Assembly (NCBI RefSeq): GCF_021266465.1
Contig: NZ_CP089848.1
Span: 806,001 to 870,000 of the forward strand
DNA: 64,000 nucleotides
From: Paralcaligenes sp. KSB-10
GTDB taxonomy: Bacteria > Pseudomonadota > Gammaproteobacteria > Burkholderiales > Burkholderiaceae_B
Direction of reading: 5' to 3'
In this document: positions 26,869 through 35,151 of the stretch, piece by piece
Layout of the letters: the number at the start of each line of letters is the position of its first letter
How positions within the stretch are numbered: the stretch's first letter is position 1
Program-made: the position numbers and the translations under genes
Notes under the pieces: model-generated
What the model saw: only the letters and a program-made list of their open reading frames with translations
Told to the model about the DNA's origin: nothing
Databases searched by the model: none

Positions 26869-29589
26869 ATGAATGATTCGCCCCGCCCGGAACCGGCCGC
26901 GCCATTGCGGACCGTATCATCCATATGCTGCTATTGCGGCACTGGTTGCGGCGTACAGATCCGCAGCCAGGGCAACCGCGTCGTGGAAGTGTCCGGCGAT
27001 ATCCATCATCCGTCCAGCCGGGGCAAACTGTGCAGCAAAGGCCTGAACCTGGCGGCCACGGTCAGGCATGATGACAGCCGCATTGTGTCGGCCCAGTTGC
27101 GCCGGCATAAAAATGAGCCGCGCCGCAATATCGCATTGATGAGCGCCCTGACGGTTGCCGCCCGCAAACTGGCCGACACCCTCCACAGCCATGGACCGGA
27201 TGCTATAGGTTTTTATCTCTCGGGACAGCTGCTGACTGAAGATTACGCCGTGTTCAACAAGCTGGCGCGGGCGCTGATAGGCACCAACAACATCGACACC
27301 AACTCGCGGCTGTGCATGTCCAGCGCAGTCTCGGGCTATAAGCTCACTCTGGGCGCAGATGCCCCCCCGGCCTGCTACGAAGACCTGGATCATGCCGAAA
27401 CGGTATTCATAGCCGGATCGAACATGGCCTTTGCGCACCCTGTGCTGTTTCGCCGCCTGGAAGCGGCCAAGGCCCGCAACCCCTCCATGAAAATCATTGT
27501 GGTCGATCCACGCCGCACCGACACCTGCGAAATTGCGGACCTGCATTTGCCGATCTCGGCCGGTACCGATGTAGCACTGTTTCACGCCATGCTCAATGTC
27601 ATGGTGTGGGAAGATTTGATCGACCGCGATTACATTGCGCAGCACACCGAGGGCTTCGAAGCGCTTAAACAACGCATCCACGACTTCACTCCCAAATCGG
27701 CCCAGGAATTATGCGGCGTTCCGGCAGCCGATATTATTCAATGCGCCCGCTGGTTTGCCCAGGCAAGATCGACGCTATCGCTCTACACCATGGGTTTGAA
27801 TCAATCGAGCAGCGGTACCGCTAAAAATGCGGCGCTGATTCATTTGCATCTGGCGACCGGGCAAATCGGCAAGCCGGGAGCCGGCCCTTTTTCGCTGACG
27901 GGGCAGCCCAATGCGATGGGTGGCCGCGAGGCCGGTGGCATGGCCACGCTGCTGCCTGGCCATCGCGATCCGGACAATGCCAGCCACAGGGCGGAGGTCG
28001 CCGCCTTGTGGGGCGTAGAACGATTGCCTGAAATCCCAGGGCTCACAGCGGTCGATATGTTCGACGCCGTGCTGGCCGGGAAAATCAAGGTGCTCTGGAT
28101 CGCCGGCACCAACCCGGCCCAGTCCATGCCGGACCAAGCCAAAGTCCGTGCCGCCCTGGAAAAAGCCGAATTCGTGATTGTTCAGGAGGCATTTGCCCAC
28201 ACCGAAACCCTGGCGTATGCCGATCTGATCCTGCCCGCCGCGACATGGCCGGAAAAGGAAGGCACCGTCACCAACTCGGAACGCCGGATCAGCCGCGTGC
28301 GTGCCGCCATCAAACCTCCGGGCGACGCCAAGCCTGACTGGAAATTGGCGTGCGCAATAGCCAAAAGGCTGGCGGCGAAAATCGCCCCGGCCAAGGTCGC
28401 ACTGTTCAACTACCGCGACGAGGCCGCCATTTTCGCGGAACATGTACGTTCCACAGCCGGCCGCGACCTGGACTACAGCGCACTGAATTATGCGAGGCTG
28501 GAAGCGGAAGGCCCACAGCAATGGCCCTATGCCTCAGCGCGTACCGACTCGGTGCGTCTGTACCAGGAGGGCATTTTCCCCACCGACAGCGGACGCGCCC
28601 GATTCATGGACGTGGGCTATACACCGGTCGCGGATCCAGTATCCGCACAGTACCCCTTGCGCCTGACCACAGGACGTCTGCGCGATCAGTGGCACACCAT
28701 GAATCGTACCGGCCTGGTGCCGGCGCTGACTCGCCACGAGGAAGAGCCGCGCCTGCATTTACATCCAGCCGACATGCAGCGCCTGAAAATCGACAACGAC
28801 ACGCTTGTCAGAATGAAATCCAGGCGCGGAGAGGTCATTGTTCCAGCACTGCGGGATCCAGGCCTGAAACCCGGCCACGCCTTCATGCCCATGCACTGGG
28901 GCAGCGCGTTCATGGCCGGCGACGGAGTCAACGCATTGGGCAACAGCATCGGCGATCCGATTTCGCATCAGCCCGAACTGAAGCACAGCGCGATCGGCAT
29001 AGAACGGCTGAATTACGCGTGGCAGGCCAGCGCCTGGATTCACGGTCCCAGCGCCGCCTTGCGGCAAAGGCTGAGAAAATGGCTGAACGCATTCCCCTAT
29101 GCCGTAGTTTTGCCGACTGCGATCGGCATGGAGGGGGTGCGCCTGCGCCTTGCAAGCCCGGCCAAGGCAGACGCGAATGTGCTCCAGGCCTTGATCGACG
29201 ACTTGCATCTGGGTCAGCCCGACCTGGCTTTCGACGATCCCGCCCGCGGTGTGATTCGCCGCATCCGGCGCTCCGGGCCTGGCCTGGGCGCGTTTTTGCT
29301 GGCCGGCGATGTACGTGCCGACGCCGCCTTGCTGCAGTGGGCCGACGACGGGAAAGCCCCGGGCAATATAAGCCTGGTGCTGATGGGCCGTACAAAGCCG
29401 CCCATACGCACCCATATTGTCTGCGCCTGCGAAAACGTCAGTGAAGACGCCATAAGCCGGGCCATACAAGCAGGCCAGAATCTGGAGGGCATCCAGGCCG
29501 CCCTGAAATGCGGAACCGGCTGCGGATCCTGCGTTGCCCAAATCAGGCGAATGATTCAAGACCATGCGACTACGGAGCTGACAGCATGA
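26869..29589 (+). CDS. nasA: Assimilatory nitrate reductase catalytic subunit
   Basis: 906 residues. N-terminal [4Fe-4S] ligands CCYCGTGCGV (20-29) plus the downstream Cys of GKLCSKGLN; molybdopterin-guanine-dinucleotide-binding domains (SNMAFAHPVLFRRLE, VVDPRRTDTCEIADLHL, GTNPAQSMPD, RLTTGRLRDQWHTMNRTG). A C-terminal BFD-like [2Fe-2S] domain (VCACENVSEDAISRA to CGTGCGSC) is fused, as in Klebsiella NasA. Reduces nitrate to nitrite in the cytoplasm. No separate electron-transfer subunit or nitrate transporter lies in this window. Overlaps cobA by ATGA. Confidence 0.97.
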   Translation: MNDSPRPEPAAPLRTVSSICCYCGTGCGVQIRSQGNRVVEVSGDIHHPSSRGKLCSKGLNLAATVRHDDSRIVSAQLRRHKNEPRRNIALMSALTVAARKLADTLHSHGPDAIGFYLSGQLLTEDYAVFNKLARALIGTNNIDTNSRLCMSSAVSGYKLTLGADAPPACYEDLDHAETVFIAGSNMAFAHPVLFRRLEAAKARNPSMKIIVVDPRRTDTCEIADLHLPISAGTDVALFHAMLNVMVWEDLIDRDYIAQHTEGFEALKQRIHDFTPKSAQELCGVPAADIIQCARWFAQARSTLSLYTMGLNQSSSGTAKNAALIHLHLATGQIGKPGAGPFSLTGQPNAMGGREAGGMATLLPGHRDPDNASHRAEVAALWGVERLPEIPGLTAVDMFDAVLAGKIKVLWIAGTNPAQSMPDQAKVRAALEKAEFVIVQEAFAHTETLAYADLILPAATWPEKEGTVTNSERRISRVRAAIKPPGDAKPDWKLACAIAKRLAAKIAPAKVALFNYRDEAAIFAEHVRSTAGRDLDYSALNYARLEAEGPQQWPYASARTDSVRLYQEGIFPTDSGRARFMDVGYTPVADPVSAQYPLRLTTGRLRDQWHTMNRTGLVPALTRHEEEPRLHLHPADMQRLKIDNDTLVRMKSRRGEVIVPALRDPGLKPGHAFMPMHWGSAFMAGDGVNALGNSIGDPISHQPELKHSAIGIERLNYAWQASAWIHGPSAALRQRLRKWLNAFPYAVVLPTAIGMEGVRLRLASPAKADANVLQALIDDLHLGQPDLAFDDPARGVIRRIRRSGPGLGAFLLAGDVRADAALLQWADDGKAPGNISLVLMGRTKPPIRTHIVCACENVSEDAISRAIQAGQNLEGIQAALKCGTGCGSCVAQIRRMIQDHATTELTA

Positions 29590-30386
29590 AAACATCTGCG
29601 CACATTGGAAAATTGCCCTCTCCCGGCAAGGTATGGCTGATCGGCGCCGGCCCGGGCGATGCAGAATTGCTGACGCTCAAGGCCGCCCGTGTCCTCAAAC
29701 AATGCACGGTCTGGCTGGTCGACGACCTGGTGGGACGGGATATTCTGGAACTAGCCGAACCGGAGACCAAGATCATCGAAGTAGGCAAACGCGGCGGCTG
29801 CGCCTCGACGCCGCAAGATTTCATTCTTCGCTTGATGGCTCAATACGCCCTGGAAGGCAAGACGGTAGCGCGGCTCAAGGGCGGCGACCCTTTTATTTTC
29901 GGGCGTGGCGGCGAAGAAATGGCTTGGCTCACACATCGTGGCATTGAAGTTGAAAGCGTCAGCGGCATTACCGCCGGACTGGCCGTCGCCAGCGCGCTGG
30001 GACTGCCATTGACGCATCGCGAAGTATCCCGTGGGGTCATTCTGGTCACGGCGCATACCGCGGATGGTGTTCGCCCCGACTGGCAATCGCTGGCTCGCAG
30101 CGGCTTGACCCTCGTGTGCTATATGGGCATGAGCCAGCCGGCCGTCTTATTGGCCGAATTGCTGGAGGGAGGCTTCCCGGCGACGCTTCCGCTCGCTATT
30201 GTCCAGCACGTATCGTGCGCTGCGCAACGGTATGTCGTCACGACACTGGAGCATCTGGCAAGTACGGTGGAAACCAGCCGTATTGCCAGCCCCGCCGTTA
30301 TTGTCCTTGGCGAGGTCGTGCGGCATGCGCAGGCCTTGCCTCGGCAGGATGCCGGCGAAACCGGCCTGCTTGCCAGAGCTGTTTAG
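29586..30386 (+). CDS. cobA: Uroporphyrinogen-III C-methyltransferase (SUMT)
   Basis: 266 residues. SAM-binding motif LIGAGPGDAELLTLKAARVL (18-37), RLKGGDPFIFGRGGEE near residue 100, GITAGLAVASALGLPLTHRE near 135, and the LVCYMG block are all intact. Methylates uroporphyrinogen III at C2 and C7 to precorrin-2, the first step to siroheme. The ATG overlaps the nasA stop (ATGA), so it is part of the nitrate operon and supplies precorrin-2 for NirB's siroheme. It complements the divergent CysG-like protein, which lacks a working SUMT domain. Confidence 0.96.
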   Translation: MKTSAHIGKLPSPGKVWLIGAGPGDAELLTLKAARVLKQCTVWLVDDLVGRDILELAEPETKIIEVGKRGGCASTPQDFILRLMAQYALEGKTVARLKGGDPFIFGRGGEEMAWLTHRGIEVESVSGITAGLAVASALGLPLTHREVSRGVILVTAHTADGVRPDWQSLARSGLTLVCYMGMSQPAVLLAELLEGGFPATLPLAIVQHVSCAAQRYVVTTLEHLASTVETSRIASPAVIVLGEVVRHAQALPRQDAGETGLLARAV

Positions 30387-30467
30387 GTTTGAGCTATTGG
30401 GTTGGGCTGTGTTGTCTGTGTGGGCGGATGTCTGTTGTGTCAGCGCGGTAGTAGTTCTATAAAGACG

Positions 30468-30688
30468 CCGCAGGGTGGGCGGTGCTGTGTAGTCCGGCAC
30501 GTCCAGCGGTCGTGGCGCTACGCGCCCCGACTGCCCGGGTCTGCCTCGTCCAGGCGGGCGTCGGGCCAACTCACTGCGCCGCTGGCGCGGCTCCGTTCAA
30601 ACAGGGCCCGCCGAAAGCCCCCGCCTTCCCTTCGTCAGCACCCGGCGCCGGACTACCGCCGGACTACACAGCACCGCCCACCCTGCGG
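30468..30688. repeat. Palindromic repeat element 1
   Basis: A 31-bp perfect inverted repeat (30468-30498 and 30658-30688; it begins CCGCAGGGTGGGCGG) encloses 159 bp. Inside is an 89-bp core (30543-30631) that recurs in inverse orientation in element 2 with about 92% identity. The core itself has smaller inverted repeats (GGCGGGC with GCCCGCC; GCCGC with GCGGC). It is very rich in G+C and spurious frames on both strands cross it. No transposase is present. I see no gene in 30387-31061. Confidence 0.85.
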
Positions 30689-30758
30689 CTTGCGTTGAGG
30701 CAATGCAGCGAGGTATACGTTGGGCCGGCAAGCTCATTCCAGGCATGCCATTACGTGA

Positions 30759-30960
30759 GCCGTCTATCGGGGCTTGGGGTCAGGACCGGCGTAAGGCGTG
30801 CGCCGGATGCTACCGTAGGGAAGGCGGGGGCTTTCGGCGGGCCATGTTTGAGCGTAGCCGCGCCAGCGGCGTAGCGAGTTTGGCCCGACGCCCGCCTGGA
30901 CGAGGTAGATCCGGATCAAGCACGCCGTGCCGGTCCTGGCCCCAAGCCCCGATAGACGGC
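30759..30960. repeat. Palindromic repeat element 2
   Basis: A 32-bp inverted repeat with one mismatch (30759-30790 and 30929-30960; begins GCCGTCTATCGGGGC) encloses 138 bp. Its core at 30817-30906 is the reverse complement of the core of element 1 (six substitutions and one indel over about 90 nt). The arms of the two elements are unrelated apart from an inner CCGGC. Confidence 0.85.
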
Positions 30961-31061
30961 GTCTTCAAATACCAAAGCGACCAAAACATCGAATCCCGTA
31001 AACCACTCGAACCAAAAATATGCTGGAACGCCTGTTCAAAACAAGGCTTGGAGCAAGAATA

Positions 31062-31580
31062 TCAAACGGAAGAATCGTCATCCTGATCGCCAAGGATCTG
31101 GCGCAGGCAATTGGCGGAAAAGCCGCGCGAAGCCAGGAACCGAAACTGCCTGGCATATTCCTTGGCATTTTGAGGAGCTTGCGAAAATTTTTTTGCCCAG
31201 ACCCCGCGGGCGCGTTCGACTTCGGTGCTTTGCAGGCTGGTGCGCAACGCGGAGACTTGCTCGTCGGCCAGGCCATGCCGCTTTAATTCCTGCATGATGA
31301 GCGCGGTGCCCTGGCGGGCCGCCTTGCGATGCATCAGGGCTTGTGCAAAGCGCTCGTTCGACAGCCATTGCTCGCGCTCCAGCTCGTCGAGCACTCGTTG
31401 CAACTCGGCGGGATCGTCGGTGTGCGCAGCCAGTTTACGTTCGAGTTCGAGGCGTGAATGCTCGCGCCGCGACAGAAAACCTACGGCACGAGCCTTGAGG
31501 CTCAAGCCGGAAGTTTTTTTCTTGCTCCCGGAAGAAGCAAGCTGTTCGAAAGAATCATCGTTATCGAACTTGTCTGGCAT
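31062..31580 (-). CDS. recX: Recombination regulator RecX
   Basis: 172 residues from the ATG at 31580 (a TTG four codons upstream is possible). Family pattern: LKARAVGFLSRREHSRLELERKL, LDELEREQWLSNERFAQALM, and the C-terminal RFLASRGFSANCLRQILG. RecX binds RecA filaments and limits their activity. Downstream of recA on the same strand with 89 nt between, so it should be in the LexA regulon with recA. Confidence 0.94.
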   Translation of the reverse strand: MPDKFDNDDSFEQLASSGSKKKTSGLSLKARAVGFLSRREHSRLELERKLAAHTDDPAELQRVLDELEREQWLSNERFAQALMHRKAARQGTALIMQELKRHGLADEQVSALRTSLQSTEVERARGVWAKKFSQAPQNAKEYARQFRFLASRGFSANCLRQILGDQDDDSSV

Positions 31581-31669
31581 GTTAAATGGCAATCAAATAC
31601 ACCAAGAGCAGTGCTGGCAGGCCACGACTGGATCGATTATCGAGCCAGCCGGGACAAGCGCGCCATGCC

Positions 31670-32752
31670 TTATTCGTCGGCTTCGGCTTCCGCCTCGACA
31701 GCGTTGGCGGGCTCCCTTACCACTACGGCAGCCTTGGCTATCACGCCCAGTTGTTCACGTACCCTGTTTTCGATTTCAAGAGCCATGTCGGGATGCTCTT
31801 TAAGATATTCGCGCACATTGTCCTTGCCCTGGCCGATGCGCGTGCCACCGTAGCTGAACCAGGCGCCGGCCTTGTCGACGATATCGGCCTGGACACCCAG
31901 GTCGACGATTTCGCCTTCGCGTGAAATGCCGCTGCCGTACATGATATCGAACTCGGCCTGCTTGAATGGCGGGGCCACCTTGTTCTTGACCACTTTGACG
32001 CGGGTTTCATTACCCACGACTTCGTCGCCCTTCTTAATGGCGCCGATACGGCGGATATCGAGCCGAACCGAAGAATAAAACTTGAGCGCATTGCCGCCTG
32101 TGGTGGTTTCGGGATTACCGAACATGACGCCGATTTTCATGCGGATTTGATTGATGAAAATAACCATGCAATTCGTTCGGTTGATACTGGCCGTAAGCTT
32201 GCGCAAAGCCTGGCTCATAAGGCGAGCCTGCAGGCCGGGAAGCGAATCGCCCATGTCGCCCTCGATTTCGGCTTTGGGCACAAGCGCCGCCACCGAGTCG
32301 ATGACGATGAGATCGACCGAACCCGAACGCACGAGCGCATCGGTGATTTCAAGAGCCTGCTCGCCTGTATCGGGTTGTGAAATGAGCAGATCGGCCAGGT
32401 TGACACCCAGCTTGGAGGCATACTGAACGTCGAGCGCGTGCTCGGCATCGATAAAAGCGCAGGTACCGCCCACTTTTTGCATCTCGGCAATGACTTGCAG
32501 GGTCAGTGTGGTTTTACCGGACGATTCGGGGCCGTAGACCTCGATGACACGACCGCGCGGCAAGCCACCTACGCCCAGGGCGATGTCAAGGCCCAGCGAA
32601 CCCGTGGAAACCACCTGGATATCGTGTTCGACCTTGTTGTCGCCATAGCGCATGACGGAACCTTTGCCGAACTGCTTGTCGATTTGCGATAAGGCGGCAG
32701 CAAGTGCTTTGGCGCGCTCGGCGGTAGCGGCTTTGCTATTTTTGTCGTCCAT
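31670..32752 (-). CDS. recA: Recombinase RecA
   Basis: 360 residues from the ATG at 32752, which has AAGGA 6 nt upstream. Walker A GPESSGKT (74-81), Walker [14 protein letters not shown]-like core, L1/L2 loops with [19 protein letters not shown] and [20 protein letters not shown], and an acidic C-terminus [11 protein letters not shown]-dependent strand exchange and co-protease for LexA cleavage. Preceded by a consensus LexA box. Confidence 0.99.
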   Translation of the reverse strand: MDDKNSKAATAERAKALAAALSQIDKQFGKGSVMRYGDNKVEHDIQVVSTGSLGLDIALGVGGLPRGRVIEVYGPESSGKTTLTLQVIAEMQKVGGTCAFIDAEHALDVQYASKLGVNLADLLISQPDTGEQALEITDALVRSGSVDLIVIDSVAALVPKAEIEGDMGDSLPGLQARLMSQALRKLTASINRTNCMVIFINQIRMKIGVMFGNPETTTGGNALKFYSSVRLDIRRIGAIKKGDEVVGNETRVKVVKNKVAPPFKQAEFDIMYGSGISREGEIVDLGVQADIVDKAGAWFSYGGTRIGQGKDNVREYLKEHPDMALEIENRVREQLGVIAKAAVVVREPANAVEAEAEADE

Positions 32753-32826
32753 GTACGATCCTTGGCTAAAAAAATTGAAGTTGGACGCGGTAGCGCCCAC
32801 TATGATCCGAATGATTATTGCACCAA

Positions 32827-32848
32827 ATTATACTGTATAAACAAACAG
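32827..32848 (-). promoter_or_regulatory. recA promoter -10 with abutting LexA (SOS) box
   Basis: TATAAT on the minus strand at 32827-32832, directly followed upstream by CTGTATAAACAAACAG (plus reading, 32833-32848), an exact CTGT-N8-ACAG box. LexA bound here would cover the -10/-35 spacer. Confidence 0.9.
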
Positions 32849-32957
32849 TAAATAAAAATATTCGCCGAATTCATCGTTATCCCTTACTGGTCGGCGTTCC
32901 GGCCACGTGTCAAAATGAAACATTCCACGGGGGAATCAAAATCAACAGGCCAGGGAC

Positions 32958-33647
32958 ATGCATATTTTAATCGCTGAAGACGATAGTATTCTTGCGGATG
33001 GACTTTCCCGTTCGCTACGCTACGACGGCTACGCCGTCGATGTCGTCAATGACGGTTCCAGCGCCGATTCCGCCCTGCAGCTCCAGGCTTTCGACCTGCT
33101 TATCCTCGACCTGGATCTGCCGCAACTGCACGGCCTCGAAGTTCTGCGCCTGCTGAGGCAACGGCACACCCCCATACCGGTTCTCATACTGACTGCGGCA
33201 GATGCCATCGAACAACGCGTCAGGGGGCTCGACCTGGGCGCCGACGACTACATGGCCAAACCTTTCGCCCTGACCGAGCTCGAAGCCCGCGTACGGGCCC
33301 TTACCCGCCGCAGCTCCGGCAACAGCACCACCGTGCTCAAGCACAAGAATCTCAGCTTCGACCTGAATGGGCGCATTGCCAGGATACATGACCAGCAAAT
33401 CGAACTGTCTGCGCGCGAAACCAGCCTGCTCGAAATTTTTCTCTCGCGCTGCGGCCGCATGATCAGCAAAAACCAATTCGTCGACCTGCTGTGCGAATGG
33501 GGTGAAGAAGTCACCACCAATGCCATCGAAGTGTATATCCACCGACTGCGCAAAAAGCTTGAACCCAGCGGTGCGCGCATCATTACGGTGCGCGGCCTGG
33601 GGTATTGCCTCGAACCCGAATCGCGCAACAATTCGCTCGCCGCCTGA
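32958..33647 (+). CDS. OmpR-family response regulator (TctD/QseB-like)
   Basis: 229 residues. Receiver domain with acidic pocket Asp8-Asp9, phosphorylation site Asp51 in LLILDLDLPQLHG, Thr in LILTAAD and Lys in DDYMAKPF; C-terminal winged helix with SARETSLLEIFLSRCGRMIS and NAIEVYIHRLRKKLEPSGARIITVRGLGYCL. Transcribed divergently from recA. Forms a two-component system with the following histidine kinase, most likely controlling the overlapping transporter gene. Confidence 0.95.
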   Translation: MHILIAEDDSILADGLSRSLRYDGYAVDVVNDGSSADSALQLQAFDLLILDLDLPQLHGLEVLRLLRQRHTPIPVLILTAADAIEQRVRGLDLGADDYMAKPFALTELEARVRALTRRSSGNSTTVLKHKNLSFDLNGRIARIHDQQIELSARETSLLEIFLSRCGRMISKNQFVDLLCEWGEEVTTNAIEVYIHRLRKKLEPSGARIITVRGLGYCLEPESRNNSLAA

Positions 33648-33714
33648 GGCGGCGCGGCACGCGCGCCCGGCGGCTCCGCCACATCAACGATCTCCAGCGC
33701 CCAGCGTACAAGCC

Positions 33715-35151
33715 TTGTTCAAGCCACCTCCACCGCAGAAAAAAAAACCCAACAGAACTCTGCTGAGCAAAATCCTGATATGGATGTTCGGGCCCCTGTT
33801 TTTGTTGTGGACAATCGGTATTGTCATTACGTACTTTATTGCCCAGAATATTGCCAACGCCCCCTACGACAAGACACTGACCGGCCACCTGCGCCTGCTC
33901 ATGCACGAAGTGGAACAACAGCAGCTGGCCAACGGAATACGCCTGTCGCCCTCTGCCCAGACCATCCTGTTCGGCGACAGCTCGCATGCCACTCATTGGC
34001 AGGTCCAGGACGCCAACGGCAAATCCCTGGGCGGCAATGCCGACATCCCGCTCCCCCAGAACTGGTCCTACGAAGTCGACAAAATCAAGTTCCGCAACGA
34101 AACACTGCTGGGTCAGAGCGTACGTGTGGCATATATATGGGGCGGCAAAGACCAATCCGGACAGCCGTTTTTGACGGTCGTCAGCGAAACCAACGAACCG
34201 CGCGCCATCTTGCAGCAGGAAATCCTGACCGGCATGCTTACCCCTCAGTTGATCGTGCTGCCCCTGGCGGCGCTGCTGGCCGGCCTGGGCATGACGCAGG
34301 GCCTTGAGCCACTGAGCATTTTGCAGGAGCGCATCCGGGCACGCCCCCCGAACGATTTGTCGCCCATCAGCGAAGACCTGGCGCCGGCGGAAATCACACC
34401 GCTCATTGCGGCCATGAATGGCCTGCTCACACAGCTGGCCGCCAGCACTGAAACCCAGCGGCGCTTTGTCGCCAATGCGGCGCATCAGCTTAAAACCCCG
34501 CTTGCCGGCATACGGACCCAGGCCGAACTGGCTTTGCGCGAGCAAAGTCCCGAGAAAATGAACGCCAGCCTGGAACAGCTCGTCAAAGGCTCGGAGCGCG
34601 CCACACGCCTGGTCAACCAGATGCTCGCGCTGGCTCGCGCCGAAAGATCGCTCGAGCCCCACACCAGCATCGTCGAACTCAATGCCCTGGCCCGGCAGCA
34701 AACACTGGAATGGGTTGAAACAGCGATACATAAACACATCGATCTGGGTTTTGAAGCAGCCACGCAAACCGTGTCCGTACGAGGCAATGCGCTGATGCTC
34801 GCCGAACTGCTCAATAATCTTGTCGACAATGCCCTCTTATATACCCCGGCGCAAGGGCGCGTCACGGTGCGGGTCGGCAGCGATCCCGACTGGGCCTTTC
34901 TTGAGGTCGAGGACTCCGGCCCGGGCATCTCGCTGGAAAACCAGCAGCGCGTATTCGACCGCTTCTTCCGGGTGCTGGGCAGCGAAGTGGACGGCAGCGG
35001 CCTGGGCTTGTCGATCGTCAAGGAAATCGCCGAGCATCATCAGGCGCAAATCGAATTCATGAAACCGACGCCACGAGCCGGCAATCTATCCGGAACCCGC
35101 CTGCGCATCCGTTTCAGCCACGTGCTTCCCGACGACGAGGCAAACACATGA
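33715..35151 (+). CDS. Sensor histidine kinase (TctE-like)
   Basis: 478 residues if the TTG at 33715 is the start; no ATG or strong ribosome site lies before the first helix, and a GTG at about 33574 inside the regulator gene is an alternative. TM1 about 17-43, periplasmic 2CSK_N-type sensor domain about 44-177, TM2 about 178-193, then dimerisation box RFVANAAHQLKTPLAGIRTQ (His257), N box ELLNNLVDNALLYTP, G1 EDSGPGIS, F box VFDRFFRV and G2 GSGLGLSIVKEI. All catalytic boxes are intact. TctE-type kinases commonly sense carboxylates. Its stop overlaps the transporter ATG (ATGA). Confidence 0.9.
   Translation: MFKPPPPQKKKPNRTLLSKILIWMFGPLFLLWTIGIVITYFIAQNIANAPYDKTLTGHLRLLMHEVEQQQLANGIRLSPSAQTILFGDSSHATHWQVQDANGKSLGGNADIPLPQNWSYEVDKIKFRNETLLGQSVRVAYIWGGKDQSGQPFLTVVSETNEPRAILQQEILTGMLTPQLIVLPLAALLAGLGMTQGLEPLSILQERIRARPPNDLSPISEDLAPAEITPLIAAMNGLLTQLAASTETQRRFVANAAHQLKTPLAGIRTQAELALREQSPEKMNASLEQLVKGSERATRLVNQMLALARAERSLEPHTSIVELNALARQQTLEWVETAIHKHIDLGFEAATQTVSVRGNALMLAELLNNLVDNALLYTPAQGRVTVRVGSDPDWAFLEVEDSGPGISLENQQRVFDRFFRVLGSEVDGSGLGLSIVKEIAEHHQAQIEFMKPTPRAGNLSGTRLRIRFSHVLPDDEANT

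Noticed and set aside
30147-30874. Several long frames on both strands across the repeat region after cobA
   Set aside because: They run through the G+C-rich palindromic elements, are rich in Arg, Pro and Ala, and read through both arms; typical artefacts of such repeats.
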